Positions 24,466 through 33,288 of a DNA stretch of 64,000 bases are shown here, piece by piece; position 1 is the stretch's first letter; each line of letters opens with the position of its first letter. The DNA is taken from NCBI RefSeq assembly GCF_014695395.1, contig NZ_JACJOF010000012.1:62001-126000 (forward strand), written 5' to 3'. A model generated the notes under the pieces. It worked only from the letters and a program-made list of their open reading frames with translations, did not search any database and was not told the origin of the DNA. The stretch comes from Nodosilinea sp. FACHB-131 (GTDB lineage: Bacteria; Cyanobacteriota; Cyanobacteriia; Phormidesmidales; Phormidesmidaceae). Position numbers and translations under genes: made by a program.

Positions 24466-24858
24466 ATGTCGAGCCTTTATCCACCCCAGGCCCAGGACGA
24501 GCTAGCCCGCGATCGCAACCGCCTAGCCGCCGATCGCTCCCTGCTGTCCTTTGTGCGCAACAGCCTCACGCTGATTGGTCTGGGCCTAGGGCTTGAGCAA
24601 ATCTTGGCGGCGCTTGGAGCCCACTACGGTGACCATAATATTGATGGTTGGGCCTATGGTCTTAGCCTGGTATATGTCGGTCTAGGGGTGCTGAGCTTGG
24701 GGCTGGCGATCGCTGACTATCAAGCTGAAAGGGCGCGCCTGCGATCGCCCCACTATCAATACCAGCCCCGCTGGTCGGTGGCAGAAGCTACGGGGCTAGC
24801 AATTTTTGCGACCGGTGCCGTAGCTTTGGGCTGGTTAGGAGCTGATCTGCTGGGGTAA
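24466..24858 (+). CDS. DUF202 membrane protein (copy 1)
   Basis: The 130-residue protein belongs to the DUF202 (YidH-like) membrane family of unknown function. The hallmark is an N-terminal amphipathic stretch DELARDRNRLAADRSLLSFVRNSL, followed by three membrane segments: SLTLIGLGLGLEQILAAL, YGLSLVYVGLGVLSLGLAI and GLAIFATGAVALGWLGAD. The ATG at 24466 gives the usual N-terminus; an in-frame upstream ATG at 24436 is less likely. It follows the LCP gene by 38 bases on the same strand and faces a second DUF202 gene on the other strand. Confidence 0.8.
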   Translation: MSSLYPPQAQDELARDRNRLAADRSLLSFVRNSLTLIGLGLGLEQILAALGAHYGDHNIDGWAYGLSLVYVGLGVLSLGLAIADYQAERARLRSPHYQYQPRWSVAEATGLAIFATGAVALGWLGADLLG

Positions 24859-24877
24859 GCCGTGATTTAAGAAACGG

Positions 24878-25279
24878 CTATGGCAGCACCAGCGTTACCC
24901 CTAACCCTGCGATTCCCGCCAGCACAATGGCAACTACTGCCCAACGATTCAGCGCCTTAATCGACAGCAGCACATCGCCTTGCTGCTCAAGGGCGTTGAG
25001 CGTCAGCCGGTGCTGAACTAGCGCTAACCCCAGCAGCAATAGACCCATACCCACAAACCCCAAGCCCACTAAGGTCGAATTTGGGTCCGCTACGATGGCT
25101 GCCGGTGCCGCCTGCCGCCGCAGGCTGTGGGTAATTTGTTCATAGGCCACTCCAAACCCAATCAGGCCCAGGCAAATTCTGCTCCAGGCGTTTAGGGTAC
25201 GTTCGGCAGCAGCGCGGTTGCGTTCCCGAGCTAGCTCGTTGGTGATGTTCACTAAGGAAGGAAGGGGGGCATCACTCAT
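24878..25279 (-). CDS. DUF202 membrane protein (copy 2)
   Basis: This 133-residue relative of the preceding gene has NELARERNRAAAERTLNAWS followed by RICLGLIGFGVAYEQI, a second segment VGLGFVGMGLLLLGLALV and a third segment WAVVAIVLAGIAGLGVTLVL. It lies on the minus strand, convergent with copy 1 and divergent from copy 3. The start at 25279 (MSDAPLPSL) is chosen because the upstream extension to 25336 is basic and unlike the family. Function is unknown. Confidence 0.8.
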   Translation of the reverse strand: MSDAPLPSLVNITNELARERNRAAAERTLNAWSRICLGLIGFGVAYEQITHSLRRQAAPAAIVADPNSTLVGLGFVGMGLLLLGLALVQHRLTLNALEQQGDVLLSIKALNRWAVVAIVLAGIAGLGVTLVLP

Positions 25280-25496
25280 GGGTAAAATTGCCGATTGAAG
25301 CGATCGCTTGCGGGTTGGAAGGTTAATTGTTGGCAACGGTCAACACAAGTGGCAGAATCATGCTCGCCGCTGATTTTACCCCTAGGTTGGGTTAACTACG
25401 CAGCACCAGAACGTGATTCGGGTTCAAGATTGAGCCAACCTGAGCGTAGGCTAGTTTCACTGAGCCGCTTACCTGTCTACCCTTGCTGGTACTGCC

Positions 25497-25898
25497 ATGA
25501 ATTCCTCCAACTCAGAACCTAACCCAGCAACAGAACTGGCCAAAGAGCGAAATCGCGCCGCTGAAGAGCGCACCCTGATGGCCTGGATTCGCACAGCTCT
25601 GGCCTTAATTGGCTTTGGCTTCGGGATCGAGCGCATTGTGGCAGCTATTCACCAAACGTTAGGAGATGCGGTGAATCCCCTGCGGTTAACCCGGGTTTTA
25701 GGCCTATCCTTTGTGGCCTTAGGTACCTTGGCGCTGCTGGGCGCAGCCCTCGACCACAACCATCAGCTCCAGCGCATTCAGCGCAACGACTTAGTCTACC
25801 GATCGCGGCGGTCTCCAGCTCTGGTGGTGGCCTACATTCTGGCTGGGCTAGGGGCGATCGCCTTCGTAGGCATTTTGGTCAGTCCCCTAGTGCCTTAA
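25497..25898 (+). CDS. DUF202 membrane protein (copy 3)
   Basis: The 133-residue protein again shows the DUF202 pattern TELAKERNRAAEERTLMAWI, followed by RTALALIGFGFGIERI, a second segment VLGLSFVALGTLALLGAAL and a third segment VVAYILAGLGAIAFVGILV. It shares more residues with copy 2 (ERNRAA-ERTL-AW) than with copy 1, so copies 2 and 3 are probably the closer pair. Three members within 1.5 kb suggest local duplication or hetero-oligomer partners. Confidence 0.82.
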   Translation: MNSSNSEPNPATELAKERNRAAEERTLMAWIRTALALIGFGFGIERIVAAIHQTLGDAVNPLRLTRVLGLSFVALGTLALLGAALDHNHQLQRIQRNDLVYRSRRSPALVVAYILAGLGAIAFVGILVSPLVP

Positions 25899-26239
25899 CG
25901 GTAGCTCAGGCCGCTTAGCCCACGGCCACAAACTCAACAGAGTGACGACAATAAACCACCGTCAAGCATCGCGAGACGGCTCAAAAAACCATTTTTTCCC
26001 TAAATAGAAAAGCCGTCTACTTGCCCAGATTATTTAGGGGCAAGGTGTAACAATCTTGGCGAATATGTTTACAAAACCAGACCTTTCTTAGCTGCTTTTT
26101 AGATTACTAAGGCTGTCTTAGAGCGGCTGTAAATATCACAGCGACCCTTGCTAATAAAGGTTAAATGATTCAGGAGACCTAATGTGATCTATTAGCTTGA
26201 GTCTAGGATGAGAAGGGAAATTTAAAAACCAGGCGTTAC
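25899..26239. other. Intergenic region with an inverted repeat
   Basis: No gene is seen in these 341 bases. An 8-base inverted repeat AGACGGCT (25974-25981) and AGCCGTCT (26011-26018) encloses an A6/T6-containing loop and could terminate transcription of the DUF202 gene. The rest is AT-rich and presumably carries the promoter of the next gene, which I cannot pinpoint. Confidence 0.45.
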
Positions 26240-26611
26240 ATGGACTCTATGCAAACCCAGGTCAGTCTTTTGACAAATAAGATTGATGCCCTGCACCAAA
26301 TGATTGATCAGGTCAACGATCAGGTTGCGGCCCTGATTGCGACCCAAGCCTGCTCGGTTACCCCTGGTGAGCCGGGTATCAGTCGCTTTGCCTACGGCAA
26401 CGCCCCCCGCCATAGCCCTAGCATGTTGGACAGCGTTTGCGAGCACAAAGATATTTTGCTCGACAGCAGCTATCTCGATTTAGACCGCCAGAGTACCGAA
26501 ACCAATTTTTCCCAGGACGTACAAATTCAGCGGCTAACGGCCCAGCTTACAGCGGCGTACAACCGCATTGCAGCGCTAGAAGAGCAGCTATTAGCCTCCC
26601 GGGTCCATTAG
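26240..26611 (+). CDS. Small coiled-coil protein
   Basis: Family not recognised. The 123-residue protein begins with a coiled-coil segment (MQTQVSLLTNKIDALHQMIDQVNDQVAALI), has a non-helical polar centre with HKDILLDSSYLDLD, and ends with a second coiled coil (IQRLTAQLTAAYNRIAALEEQLL). It lacks membrane segments and signal peptide, so it should be cytoplasmic and probably oligomeric. The ATG at 26240 starts the coil directly. It is a plausible scaffold or adaptor of a cyanobacterium-specific type. It faces a DUF4346 gene on the other strand. Confidence 0.6.
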   Translation: MDSMQTQVSLLTNKIDALHQMIDQVNDQVAALIATQACSVTPGEPGISRFAYGNAPRHSPSMLDSVCEHKDILLDSSYLDLDRQSTETNFSQDVQIQRLTAQLTAAYNRIAALEEQLLASRVH

Positions 26612-26687
26612 TCAAACCAATCGAATGGCCAGGGCAATTCAGGTATGAAACCGATGCCCTTCACACGGATAGTTTCGCTCCACAGGC

Positions 26688-27095
26688 TCAATCTTGAACG
26701 TAGGGTTCGCCAGCGCTGAGAGCGGCTTCGGCCCGCATAAATTCACGCCCTAAGTAGGCCGCATGATCGAGATAGGTGATAGGGCAAGGACGAGCTGGAT
26801 CTTCAAAAATAGCAATACAGAGTTCTTTAGCTGTGCGACCGCTATAGGTGCAGGTAGGTACACGCTCCACAGGGCCGCGCACGGGTAGGGGCTTGCCAGT
26901 AGCGGGGTCACAGGCCAACCCTTTGTCGTTGATGATGTTGGCAAAGTGCTTGGCGCAAATCAGCCCCTGCTCCACGTCTAAATAAATTAAAAAATAGCCC
27001 GCCGGGTCTAGCTCAATGTAGCGCTTCGAGAGCTGGTCATCGAGGGTCTGGCGCTGGGCTTTGTCGATAGGCTGGGTGCTAAAGGGTAGAGTCAT
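26688..27095 (-). CDS. DUF4346-family protein
   Basis: The 135-residue protein has the pattern of the cyanobacterial DUF4346 family: GYFLIYLDVEQGLICAKHFANIIND, then a TGKPLP segment, TYSGRTAKELCIAIFED and a C-terminal DHAAYLGREFMRAEAAL helix. In some organisms a similar domain accompanies thymidylate synthase or tetrahydromethanopterin methyltransferase-type proteins, but the role of the free-standing cyanobacterial version is unknown. No membrane segment is present. Gene length and composition are normal for the window. Confidence 0.75.
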   Translation of the reverse strand: MTLPFSTQPIDKAQRQTLDDQLSKRYIELDPAGYFLIYLDVEQGLICAKHFANIINDKGLACDPATGKPLPVRGPVERVPTCTYSGRTAKELCIAIFEDPARPCPITYLDHAAYLGREFMRAEAALSAGEPYVQD

Positions 27096-27260
27096 CGCAG
27101 GTTAGGCCACCGCGATCGCGGCCTGGTAGTATAACGTTAGGACTCTCTATGGTAGCGTGCCGAGCCGCCGCCTCAATCTTCTAGTGATATAGCGTTGGCC
27201 ACTGCGTTTAGGACCAGGGTCACTAAACCAATGGCAAAAACTAGGACGGCGCACTGGCGT

Positions 27261-27295
27261 ATCGCCATCGCTTCGGAGGGTATGCAGATGGCGAT
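27261..27295. terminator. Inverted repeat downstream of the cyclase gene
   Basis: A 9-base inverted repeat ATCGCCATC/GATGGCGAT with a 17-base spacer lies ten bases beyond the cyclase stop on the minus strand. It could be a weak terminator or one of the small palindromic repeats common in cyanobacteria; no T tract follows. Confidence 0.35.
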
Positions 27296-27304
27296 GGCTA
27301 GACG

Positions 27305-28879
27305 TTAGCCTTCGAGGCTATAGATCGGCTGAGGAGTGGCCTTGCCCTTGAGCGGTAGTTCCCCTAAAAACTTACAGCGGTAGTCGGGATGGGCCTCAAG
27401 TACCTGATTGGTAGCAGCATCCAGCAAAATTTGATTTTGGCTGGCCTGACCCATTAGCCGAGCGGCAGTATTGACCGTATCTCCCAGCACGTTAAACTCG
27501 CGTCGGCCTCGGGGCTCACCAATTTCTGCAGCAAACACTCGGCCGTAGGTCAACCCCATGCGACAGCTAATGGGTAAGGGCTGGCCCTGCCGCATTGGCC
27601 GACGTAGCTGGCCAACCAGAGAACGAATCGCCAGCAGCGTTTCGGCCGCCCGCAGGGGAGCCTCGGGATCGGGGGCTAGCACGCCAAAATGAATCAGCAG
27701 CTCTGAGCCTACGGAGTGGTAGGTCACCTTTTGCAAAATGCCGCGTCGCCGTTCTACTGCGCCGTTGATGAGGGCAAAGGCCTGGGAAAAGCAGGTGACA
27801 ATGCCGTCAGTATCGTCGGGGTAAGCTGGATCTACTGCCTCTGGCAGACCCATTAAATTGACAAAGGCCACTGCCGCAGTAGGAAAAGCCGGGGGAATGC
27901 GGCGGGCGGCAGCGGTGTTGACAAGCAGCTGGAGCACCGGGCGAGGCAAATAGCTAGCCAAGGGCTCAATGGTGGCAAGGCTGGTTTGAATTTCGCCGAT
28001 TAGGCCGGACACGCTGCGATCAAACAACATCGAGCTGGCTGTGCGGCGACGGCTTAATGTGAGGTCGTACTCTCCTAGGGTCTTAGCATTGAGGTCGTCG
28101 ACTACTAACCAGCTCGCCCCAGGGTTAGGTTCTAGGCTCAGGGGGTGGGCCGTGGGTTGAATGCAGTCGTACCCGGCCTGGCTGAGGCAGACTCGGCCCA
28201 CGGCTCCGGCCCCTTCGGTCTGCTTAGCCACCAGCACCGGCTGTCCTAGCAGCACGTGGGCGCGGCGCAGGGGAGTACCAATGTCTGCCGCTACAAACTG
28301 CCCTGGATGAACGCCTAGTCGCATGCGCAAGGCTAGAGAGCCTTGAGCGGTTTCGATCGCAGCAAAATTTTCCATGGCTCGCTGCATCCGCAGCCCGGCA
28401 TAGACGGCCTGCATCACCTCGGCGTTGTCGCCACCAGACTGATAGGTCTCATGGCGAAACTGCACCAGCATGGCATCGCCGGTAAACTCCAGCAGATTGC
28501 CGCCGGCTTTGCTAACCAGCTCTACCATTCGGGCAAAGTAGTTGTTGATTAAGGTCAGCAGAGTCTCGGCCCCAGTTTGCCCTGCTGCCGCACTGGCCGC
28601 AAACAGCGGGGTAAAACCGGCTAAATCAGTAAATAATAAGGTGCCGCGATGCCAACAATGGCGTATCTGAGGGCTCAGGGGTGGCTGCTGGGCTACATCG
28701 CGAGGCACATAGTCGATCAAAATATGCTGCAGGGTGCGCAGATGGTCAAACACCTTGACCAGAGTTTGGGGAGAAGGGTCAACCCACAGGGCCGCGTATA
28801 GGTCGGCAGGGGCTAAGTCTCGCAGGCTACGCTCAATGCTCTCCAGTTCTGCCACTGACCCTATCCATTGCTTACTCAA
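27305..28879 (-). CDS. Tandem class III nucleotide cyclase, pseudo-heterodimer type
   Basis: The 524-residue soluble protein has two class III cyclase homology domains. The first (about 75-230) has the metal-binding aspartates Asp85 in LLFTDLAGFT and Asp135 in EFTGDAMLV, but lacks the catalytic Asn/Arg: the matching LGQPVLVAKQ has Leu216 and Gln220. The second (about 330-520) lacks both metal aspartates (Asn341 in VAFVNLMGL; VGSELL for GD), yet keeps Lys384 for base recognition and Asn470 and Arg474 in VLGDTVNTAARL. Together they would build one complete active site, as in mammalian adenylyl cyclase C1/C2 or soluble adenylyl cyclase. The product is probably cAMP, though the residue usually paired with the lysine is Asn463, so base specificity is uncertain. 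Confidence 0.88.
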   Translation of the reverse strand: MSKQWIGSVAELESIERSLRDLAPADLYAALWVDPSPQTLVKVFDHLRTLQHILIDYVPRDVAQQPPLSPQIRHCWHRGTLLFTDLAGFTPLFAASAAAGQTGAETLLTLINNYFARMVELVSKAGGNLLEFTGDAMLVQFRHETYQSGGDNAEVMQAVYAGLRMQRAMENFAAIETAQGSLALRMRLGVHPGQFVAADIGTPLRRAHVLLGQPVLVAKQTEGAGAVGRVCLSQAGYDCIQPTAHPLSLEPNPGASWLVVDDLNAKTLGEYDLTLSRRRTASSMLFDRSVSGLIGEIQTSLATIEPLASYLPRPVLQLLVNTAAARRIPPAFPTAAVAFVNLMGLPEAVDPAYPDDTDGIVTCFSQAFALINGAVERRRGILQKVTYHSVGSELLIHFGVLAPDPEAPLRAAETLLAIRSLVGQLRRPMRQGQPLPISCRMGLTYGRVFAAEIGEPRGRREFNVLGDTVNTAARLMGQASQNQILLDAATNQVLEAHPDYRCKFLGELPLKGKATPQPIYSLEG

Positions 28880-28951
28880 CCAGACAAGTCTGCTCTTCTA
28901 GGGTTCCCGCCTGAGGTGCTGGTGCCATACCCGAGCCATGCAGACCTAGGC

Positions 28952-30145
28952 CTAAGAGCAAACGCTATCCCCTGGAAGCAGTTTGAGGGGTAGCTCGGCG
29001 TTGATGGCGTCAATTTCCTGCTGCTCGAACTCGTTGACCTCAGCGATGTAGCGGGTCAGGAGCGTTTTCATGCGAGGGGAATAGAACCGATGCAGGCTGT
29101 AGTTGCCTAGGGCCGGAAAGCCCCGTCGTTTTTTGTGGCGTCCCCCCGCCCCAGGGTCGAACAGGGTAATGTCGTTGGCGATCGCCCACTCGATCGGCGC
29201 GTAGTAACAGGCATTGAAATGCAGGTTATTCATCTCTAGGGTTGAGCCCCAGTAGCGGCCGTAGAGGCGATCGCCCTTGGTGAGGCAAAACGACATGCCC
29301 ACTGGGTCGCTGTCGTCTTCACCGTAGGCGGCAAAAAACACCATGCGGTGGCGGTAGTCGTGGTGCAGCAAGTGAAAGAATTTACGGCTCAGGTATTTGC
29401 TGCCCCACCAGCCAAACTTGTCGCAGGTGTCGACATAAAAGTCGTACATCTGGTCGCACAGGGTCCTGCTGATGGCGTCTCCAGCGATCGCCTCCAGCCG
29501 CAAGCCCGCCGTCGCCATCGACTTGCGCTCGCGCTTGATGTTGCGCCGCTGGTTGGCGTTAAACATGCCCAGGTAGTCGTCAAAGTCTTTGAACCCATGG
29601 TTTTGCCACACGTAGCTGTGGTGCAGCCATTCAGCAAAGCCCAGCTCAGTCATGGTGGCCCGCCACTCCGGGTCGACGTAGAGAAAGTGACAGCCGGAGA
29701 TGTTGTTGCGATCGCAAAACCCATCAATTACCTCTACCATGGCCCGAGTGACAATCGCTTCGTCGGCGTCAGGGGCAATCAAAAACCGATAGCCCTCCGT
29801 CGGGGTAAAAGGCGACATGCCCAGCAGTTTGGGATAATACTCTACTCCCAGACGCTCAGCCAAATCGGCCCACTGGTGGTCGAATACAAATTCGCCCCGG
29901 CTGTGACCCTTGAGGTACATAGGGGCTGCCCCGACCAGAGTTGTGCCCTGCCAAAGAGCCAGATGACAGGGCAACCAGCCCGCATTGGCCCCTACGCTGC
30001 CCGATCGCTCCATGTTGTGCAGCCAGCTCCACTCCATAAATGGTGTGACTAGGGGCTGGGCCAGTTCATCCCACACGGCCTCGGGCACCTCATCAATGGA
30101 GCGCAGCCAGGTGGCAGTCAGCGACGGCACAGAGGGATAGCCCAT
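28952..30145 (-). CDS. FemAB-like GNAT-fold protein (DUF482 family)
   Basis: The 397-residue protein matches the FemAB-like/DUF482 family, annotated as GNAT-type peptidoglycan biosynthesis or recognition proteins. Typical parts are TPFMEWSWLHNMERSGS at the N-terminus, GAAPMYLKGHSRGEFVFD, QNHGFKDFDDYLG, the basic NANQRRNIKRERKSM helix, DFYVDTCDKFGW, GRYWGSTLEMNNLHFNACYY and FDPGAGGRHKKRRGF. The double GNAT fold may transfer an aminoacyl or acyl group, but no substrate is established for this subgroup. It is the last gene of an apparent minus-strand operon: the RibD-like gene upstream ends six bases before its start. Confidence 0.85.
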   Translation of the reverse strand: MGYPSVPSLTATWLRSIDEVPEAVWDELAQPLVTPFMEWSWLHNMERSGSVGANAGWLPCHLALWQGTTLVGAAPMYLKGHSRGEFVFDHQWADLAERLGVEYYPKLLGMSPFTPTEGYRFLIAPDADEAIVTRAMVEVIDGFCDRNNISGCHFLYVDPEWRATMTELGFAEWLHHSYVWQNHGFKDFDDYLGMFNANQRRNIKRERKSMATAGLRLEAIAGDAISRTLCDQMYDFYVDTCDKFGWWGSKYLSRKFFHLLHHDYRHRMVFFAAYGEDDSDPVGMSFCLTKGDRLYGRYWGSTLEMNNLHFNACYYAPIEWAIANDITLFDPGAGGRHKKRRGFPALGNYSLHRFYSPRMKTLLTRYIAEVNEFEQQEIDAINAELPLKLLPGDSVCS

Positions 30146-30151
30146 GGAAGA

Positions 30152-30913
30152 TTAGTCAGTAGGAGAGGGTTGGTTATTCTCCAGGGTAAAGGAATTTCCA
30201 GCCCCTTGCAGGGGTGGGGGCAGGACTCGATAGTGCAAAAACACCTCCCCTTCCACCGCTCGATGGGAGAGCAACTGTAGCCGGGGAGCCATCGCCACCA
30301 AAAACCCTGCTCCATCGACCGGGGTTGGGGCTGTTATGCCCCCCAAAATTAGCGGGCACACCGTCATGAAAATCTCGTGGACGCAGTGGTAGCCCAGTAG
30401 CTCTGCCACCAGCCCGCCCCCACCTAGGAGAGCCAGATGGTGGATGCCCGCCGCTTTCAACCGGGTCAGAATCCAGGGCCAATCCCAGGGCTGCGTTTTG
30501 GCCTCGGGCACTGTCCAAATGTGCTCAAACAGCTCCGTTTCTGCCCAGCGCTGAGCCCCAGCCGCAGTTGTGACTAGCCCTCTGGGTACCGGCTGCTGAA
30601 AGTACCGAAACTTAGGGTCAAGGTTGCCCGAGGGCGACCAGACGATCTGCACGGGTTGGTCGGCTTGGTGCCGCTGCCGTCGCTGGGCCAGCAGGTCGGG
30701 GTTGCGCACGCTCAAGGTAGTGCCATAGGCCCGCAGGGTACCCCCCCCAAACAGCACCCCGTCCGCTGCCGCCACTTTTTCCTCCAGGTGAGCTAGGTCG
30801 GCCGCCGAGGAAAAACGGGCGGCACTGCGCTGGGCATCGGCAATTTTGCCGTCCAGGCTCATGGCCAGCACTAGGGTGATGCGGGGGAGGGTTGGGTCGG
30901 GGGCGATCGCCAA
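30152..30913 (-). CDS. RibD C-terminal/dihydrofolate-reductase-like reductase
   Basis: The 253-residue protein belongs to the RibD_C family, which has a dihydrofolate reductase fold and reduces riboflavin precursors with NADPH in the true RibD. Signature parts are ITLVLAMSLDGKIA, ADGVLFGGGTLRAYGTTLSVR, HHLALLGGGGLVAELL and CPLILGG. It lacks the deaminase half of bifunctional RibD, so it may be a stand-alone reductase acting with a separate deaminase, or have another substrate. The frame starts at TTG 30913 (MAIAPDPTLPRITL), which keeps the conserved first strand; the next ATG would cut into it. It lies in a minus-strand operon with the FemAB-like gene. Confidence 0.83.
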   Translation of the reverse strand: MAIAPDPTLPRITLVLAMSLDGKIADAQRSAARFSSAADLAHLEEKVAAADGVLFGGGTLRAYGTTLSVRNPDLLAQRRQRHQADQPVQIVWSPSGNLDPKFRYFQQPVPRGLVTTAAGAQRWAETELFEHIWTVPEAKTQPWDWPWILTRLKAAGIHHLALLGGGGLVAELLGYHCVHEIFMTVCPLILGGITAPTPVDGAGFLVAMAPRLQLLSHRAVEGEVFLHYRVLPPPLQGAGNSFTLENNQPSPTD

Positions 30914-30937
30914 GGGTCAGGGCTAGGAAGCGTGCCT

Positions 30938-31507
30938 CTAGTTTACCGAGGCCTCTAAGACCGCAGGCTGGCCTTCACCTAAATCCCAACTGCTGTGGCA
31001 TTTCCAGCTTTGATTGGTCAACTGCTGATAAAACCGCATTTCCCACTGGGTGGGAGTTTTCCAGTCAATGGCTGCTTTCGCCTGGGTGACTATGGCCTTA
31101 TTGTCTTTGCGGTTAGGACCATAGGCCAGGGGTAGACCCAGCTCATCCTGAATGCGGAGCGGCATTTTGCGGGTGGGCGACTTCACGGTGCAGGCAAAAT
31201 TTACCATCACCTGCTTCAGCCAGGGAGAAGTAATCGCCAGACCACTCCAGTCGGGTTTAGCCACCAGACCCTCTAGGGTCACGACCGGAGTCGGGCGCGC
31301 TTTTAGGCCGCGGTTGTAGGCGCGATCGAGGCTACGGGTGTAAATCGGGGCCGCACCAGACTGTTCCTCAAAGCCCTCAATTAGCAGGCAGCAGGCATCT
31401 GGACCTTGCTGGAGGGGTGCAGCTGTCTCTCTGTGCTCGGCTAAGAACCGCTTGATCTGCTCGGCTAGGCTTCCGGTCGGGCAGGCATAAATTGCAAACT
31501 TGGTCAT
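30938..31507 (-). CDS. Conserved cyanobacterial protein of unknown function
   Basis: I do not recognise a named domain with certainty. The 189-residue protein begins MTKFAIYACPTGSLAEQIKRFL, like cyanobacterial proteins sometimes described as 2'-5' RNA ligase-like, but the two His-x-Thr/Ser motifs of that superfamily are not visible, so activity of that kind is not supported. A LKQVMVNFACTVKSP segment and an ELGLPLAYGPNRKDN segment look structured. It lies 24 bases upstream of the RibD-like gene on the same strand and probably heads that operon. A 7-base inverted repeat TTCCCAG/CTGGGAA sits just before its start (31514-31539). Confidence 0.6.
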   Translation of the reverse strand: MTKFAIYACPTGSLAEQIKRFLAEHRETAAPLQQGPDACCLLIEGFEEQSGAAPIYTRSLDRAYNRGLKARPTPVVTLEGLVAKPDWSGLAITSPWLKQVMVNFACTVKSPTRKMPLRIQDELGLPLAYGPNRKDNKAIVTQAKAAIDWKTPTQWEMRFYQQLTNQSWKCHSSWDLGEGQPAVLEASVN

Positions 31508-31707
31508 AGGGCATTCCCAGAGAAACAGCGAACTGGGAAGTACGGTAGACAGCCTGCTCTAGCCCACTGGCTGGATGCAGACGCTAGGGATAGAGGCAGG
31601 ACAACGACTATACCTCTACATAGCAGCTTAGGCTATGAATGCCCGAATGCTGCTAACGGGGCGTTATTATTTAATTAAGAATTCCAGTTGGTCTCCATTT
31701 TAAGTCT

Positions 31708-32160
31708 TTAGCAACTGGGCACGTCGAAGGCATTTTCGATGTAGTCCTGCAGCGTTAGATAGCGGGCATCATCCACAAACAGGTGCTTGGCTGGGTTGGT
31801 TGGCGGTTGCTGACCACTACGGCAGGCCACCAGGGCCACGTCAAAGCGGCAGGTGGCCTCGCCCCACTGGGGATGCTTGAGCAGATAGAGTTGGGCGGCT
31901 TTCCACAGTTTGGCCTGCTTGCTACGGGTAATCGCCATCAGGCCGTAGGCATCCCAGTTACCCTGGCTGCGAGTTTTGACTTCAACAAAGGTAAGCTGAC
32001 CGCTAGCGTTAGCGGCTCCCTGAGCCACCACCAGATCCAGCTCACCCCAGCGGCAGTGCCACTGGCGATCGCACTGTCGCCAGCCCTGGGTCGATAGCCA
32101 GTTGGCCACCAGGGTTTCGCCCAGGGTGCCCAGTTCGGTATTGCTGAGTTCGGCGGTCAT
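31708..32160 (-). CDS. YraN/UPF0102-family predicted endonuclease
   Basis: The 150-residue protein is a YraN family member with a restriction-endonuclease-like core. Visible signatures are GTLGETLVANWLSTQGW, the metal site RWGELDLVV (Glu-Leu-Asp), and TFVEVKTRSQGNWD (Glu-x-Lys). Extra residues near the C-terminus (QQPPTNPAKHLF) lengthen it slightly beyond the usual 120 or so. The family is thought to process branched or damaged DNA, but its physiological role is not settled. It is the third gene of a minus-strand group with the MAPEG and YajQ genes, separated from yajQ by about 70 bases. Confidence 0.85.
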   Translation of the reverse strand: MTAELSNTELGTLGETLVANWLSTQGWRQCDRQWHCRWGELDLVVAQGAANASGQLTFVEVKTRSQGNWDAYGLMAITRSKQAKLWKAAQLYLLKHPQWGEATCRFDVALVACRSGQQPPTNPAKHLFVDDARYLTLQDYIENAFDVPSC

Positions 32161-32232
32161 GGCGAGACGCTATCGGGGCAGCATGCTTTATCGTGCCCAG
32201 GGGGTGAGGGGCGATCGCCCTACCCATGGTTT

Positions 32233-32724
32233 CTACCGATAGTTGGTAAACTGCACCGCCACGGGCCAGTCTTCCTGCTTCACTAGCTGCATAGCCTGTT
32301 GCAGGTCATCCTTAGACTTGCCGGTAACCCGCACCGCATCCCCTTGAATCGCAGCGGTCACCTTTTTGAGGTTGTCGCGGATCAGCTTGGTAATCTGCTT
32401 ACCCATCTCCTGCTCGATGCCCTTTTTGAGGGTGATGGTCTGGCGTACGCGGGTGCCGCTGGCCGCTTCCACATCACCGAACTCAAAGATCTTGAGGGAA
32501 AGATTGCGCTTGGCTGCTTTCTGGTACAACAAATCTTTGACCGCATCCAGGGTCATGTCGCTGGCGGTTTCGATGGTGATGGTGCTATCCGCCAGGTCAA
32601 TGGTGGTCTTGGTATCTTTCAGGTCGTAACGGCTAATTACATCCCGCCGGGTCTGGTCAAGGGCGTTGACCAGTTCTTGGCGGTCGAAATCGCTGACGAT
32701 ATCAAAGGAAAAGCTAGAAGCCAT
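32233..32724 (-). CDS. yajQ: YajQ-family nucleotide-binding protein
   Basis: YajQ proteins are small two-domain ferredoxin-like proteins; in some bacteria they bind cyclic di-GMP and work with transcription factors. The 163-residue product begins [21 protein letters not shown], with the conserved [51 protein letters not shown] and [15 protein letters not shown] blocks. The upstream start at 32751 is rejected because the family always begins near MASSFSF. It follows the MAPEG gene by 31 bases. Ligand binding is known for other species only. Confidence 0.93.
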   Translation of the reverse strand: MASSFSFDIVSDFDRQELVNALDQTRRDVISRYDLKDTKTTIDLADSTITIETASDMTLDAVKDLLYQKAAKRNLSLKIFEFGDVEAASGTRVRQTITLKKGIEQEMGKQITKLIRDNLKKVTAAIQGDAVRVTGKSKDDLQQAMQLVKQEDWPVAVQFTNYR

Positions 32725-32755
32725 GGGTACCGTTGAGTATCTGCGCACCAACAGA

Positions 32756-33172
32756 CTACATCAAGGCTGACCGACAGCTCAAGACATAGAGGGTGAAGGT
32801 GCTCAGGTTGGCGACCCCAAACATCAGCGATCGCCCAATCGGCACATTCAAAATGTACGCCACCGGGTACAGGGTGCGCGCGATTAGATAGGCGATCGCA
32901 GCCCCCAGCGCTAGCCCCGACTGCTGTTGGGTGACATAGGCCATTAGCGCCGCCGGAGCGAATAAAATCATCGATTCAAAGGCATTCTCGTGGGCCCAGG
33001 TAGCCCGCTGAGCGTAGGGGGGCAGTTTGGCCAGCATGGACCGAGGAGCAGCCTGGTCATAGCCCACCGCGAACCGCCCATAGCCCACGGCCAGAAAAGG
33101 CAGATAAACCAGCAGCGCTGCCAGCCCAACGCTAACCAGCAAAAAACCTGGCATAGCCATCAAAGATGCCAT
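32756..33172 (-). CDS. MAPEG-family membrane protein
   Basis: The 138-residue protein is a member of the MAPEG family (membrane-associated proteins in eicosanoid and glutathione metabolism). It has four membrane segments, at about residues 8-30, 62-83, 87-108 and 113-134, and the typical [18 protein letters not shown] segment with the Glu-Asn pair, followed by [13 protein letters not shown]. Bacterial members may bind glutathione or conjugate electrophiles; no substrate can be read from the sequence. It heads a minus-strand cluster with yajQ and yraN. Confidence 0.88.
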   Translation of the reverse strand: MASLMAMPGFLLVSVGLAALLVYLPFLAVGYGRFAVGYDQAAPRSMLAKLPPYAQRATWAHENAFESMILFAPAALMAYVTQQQSGLALGAAIAYLIARTLYPVAYILNVPIGRSLMFGVANLSTFTLYVLSCRSALM

Positions 33173-33288
33173 GAATTACTATCCTCGCTAATTTTTTGCT
33201 GTGGGGGATATAGATGAGACAGTAGCGGGCTGGCAAGTTAGAACGCTGGAATGCTCTAAACCTGCCCACTCCAACTTCCCAAGAACTG

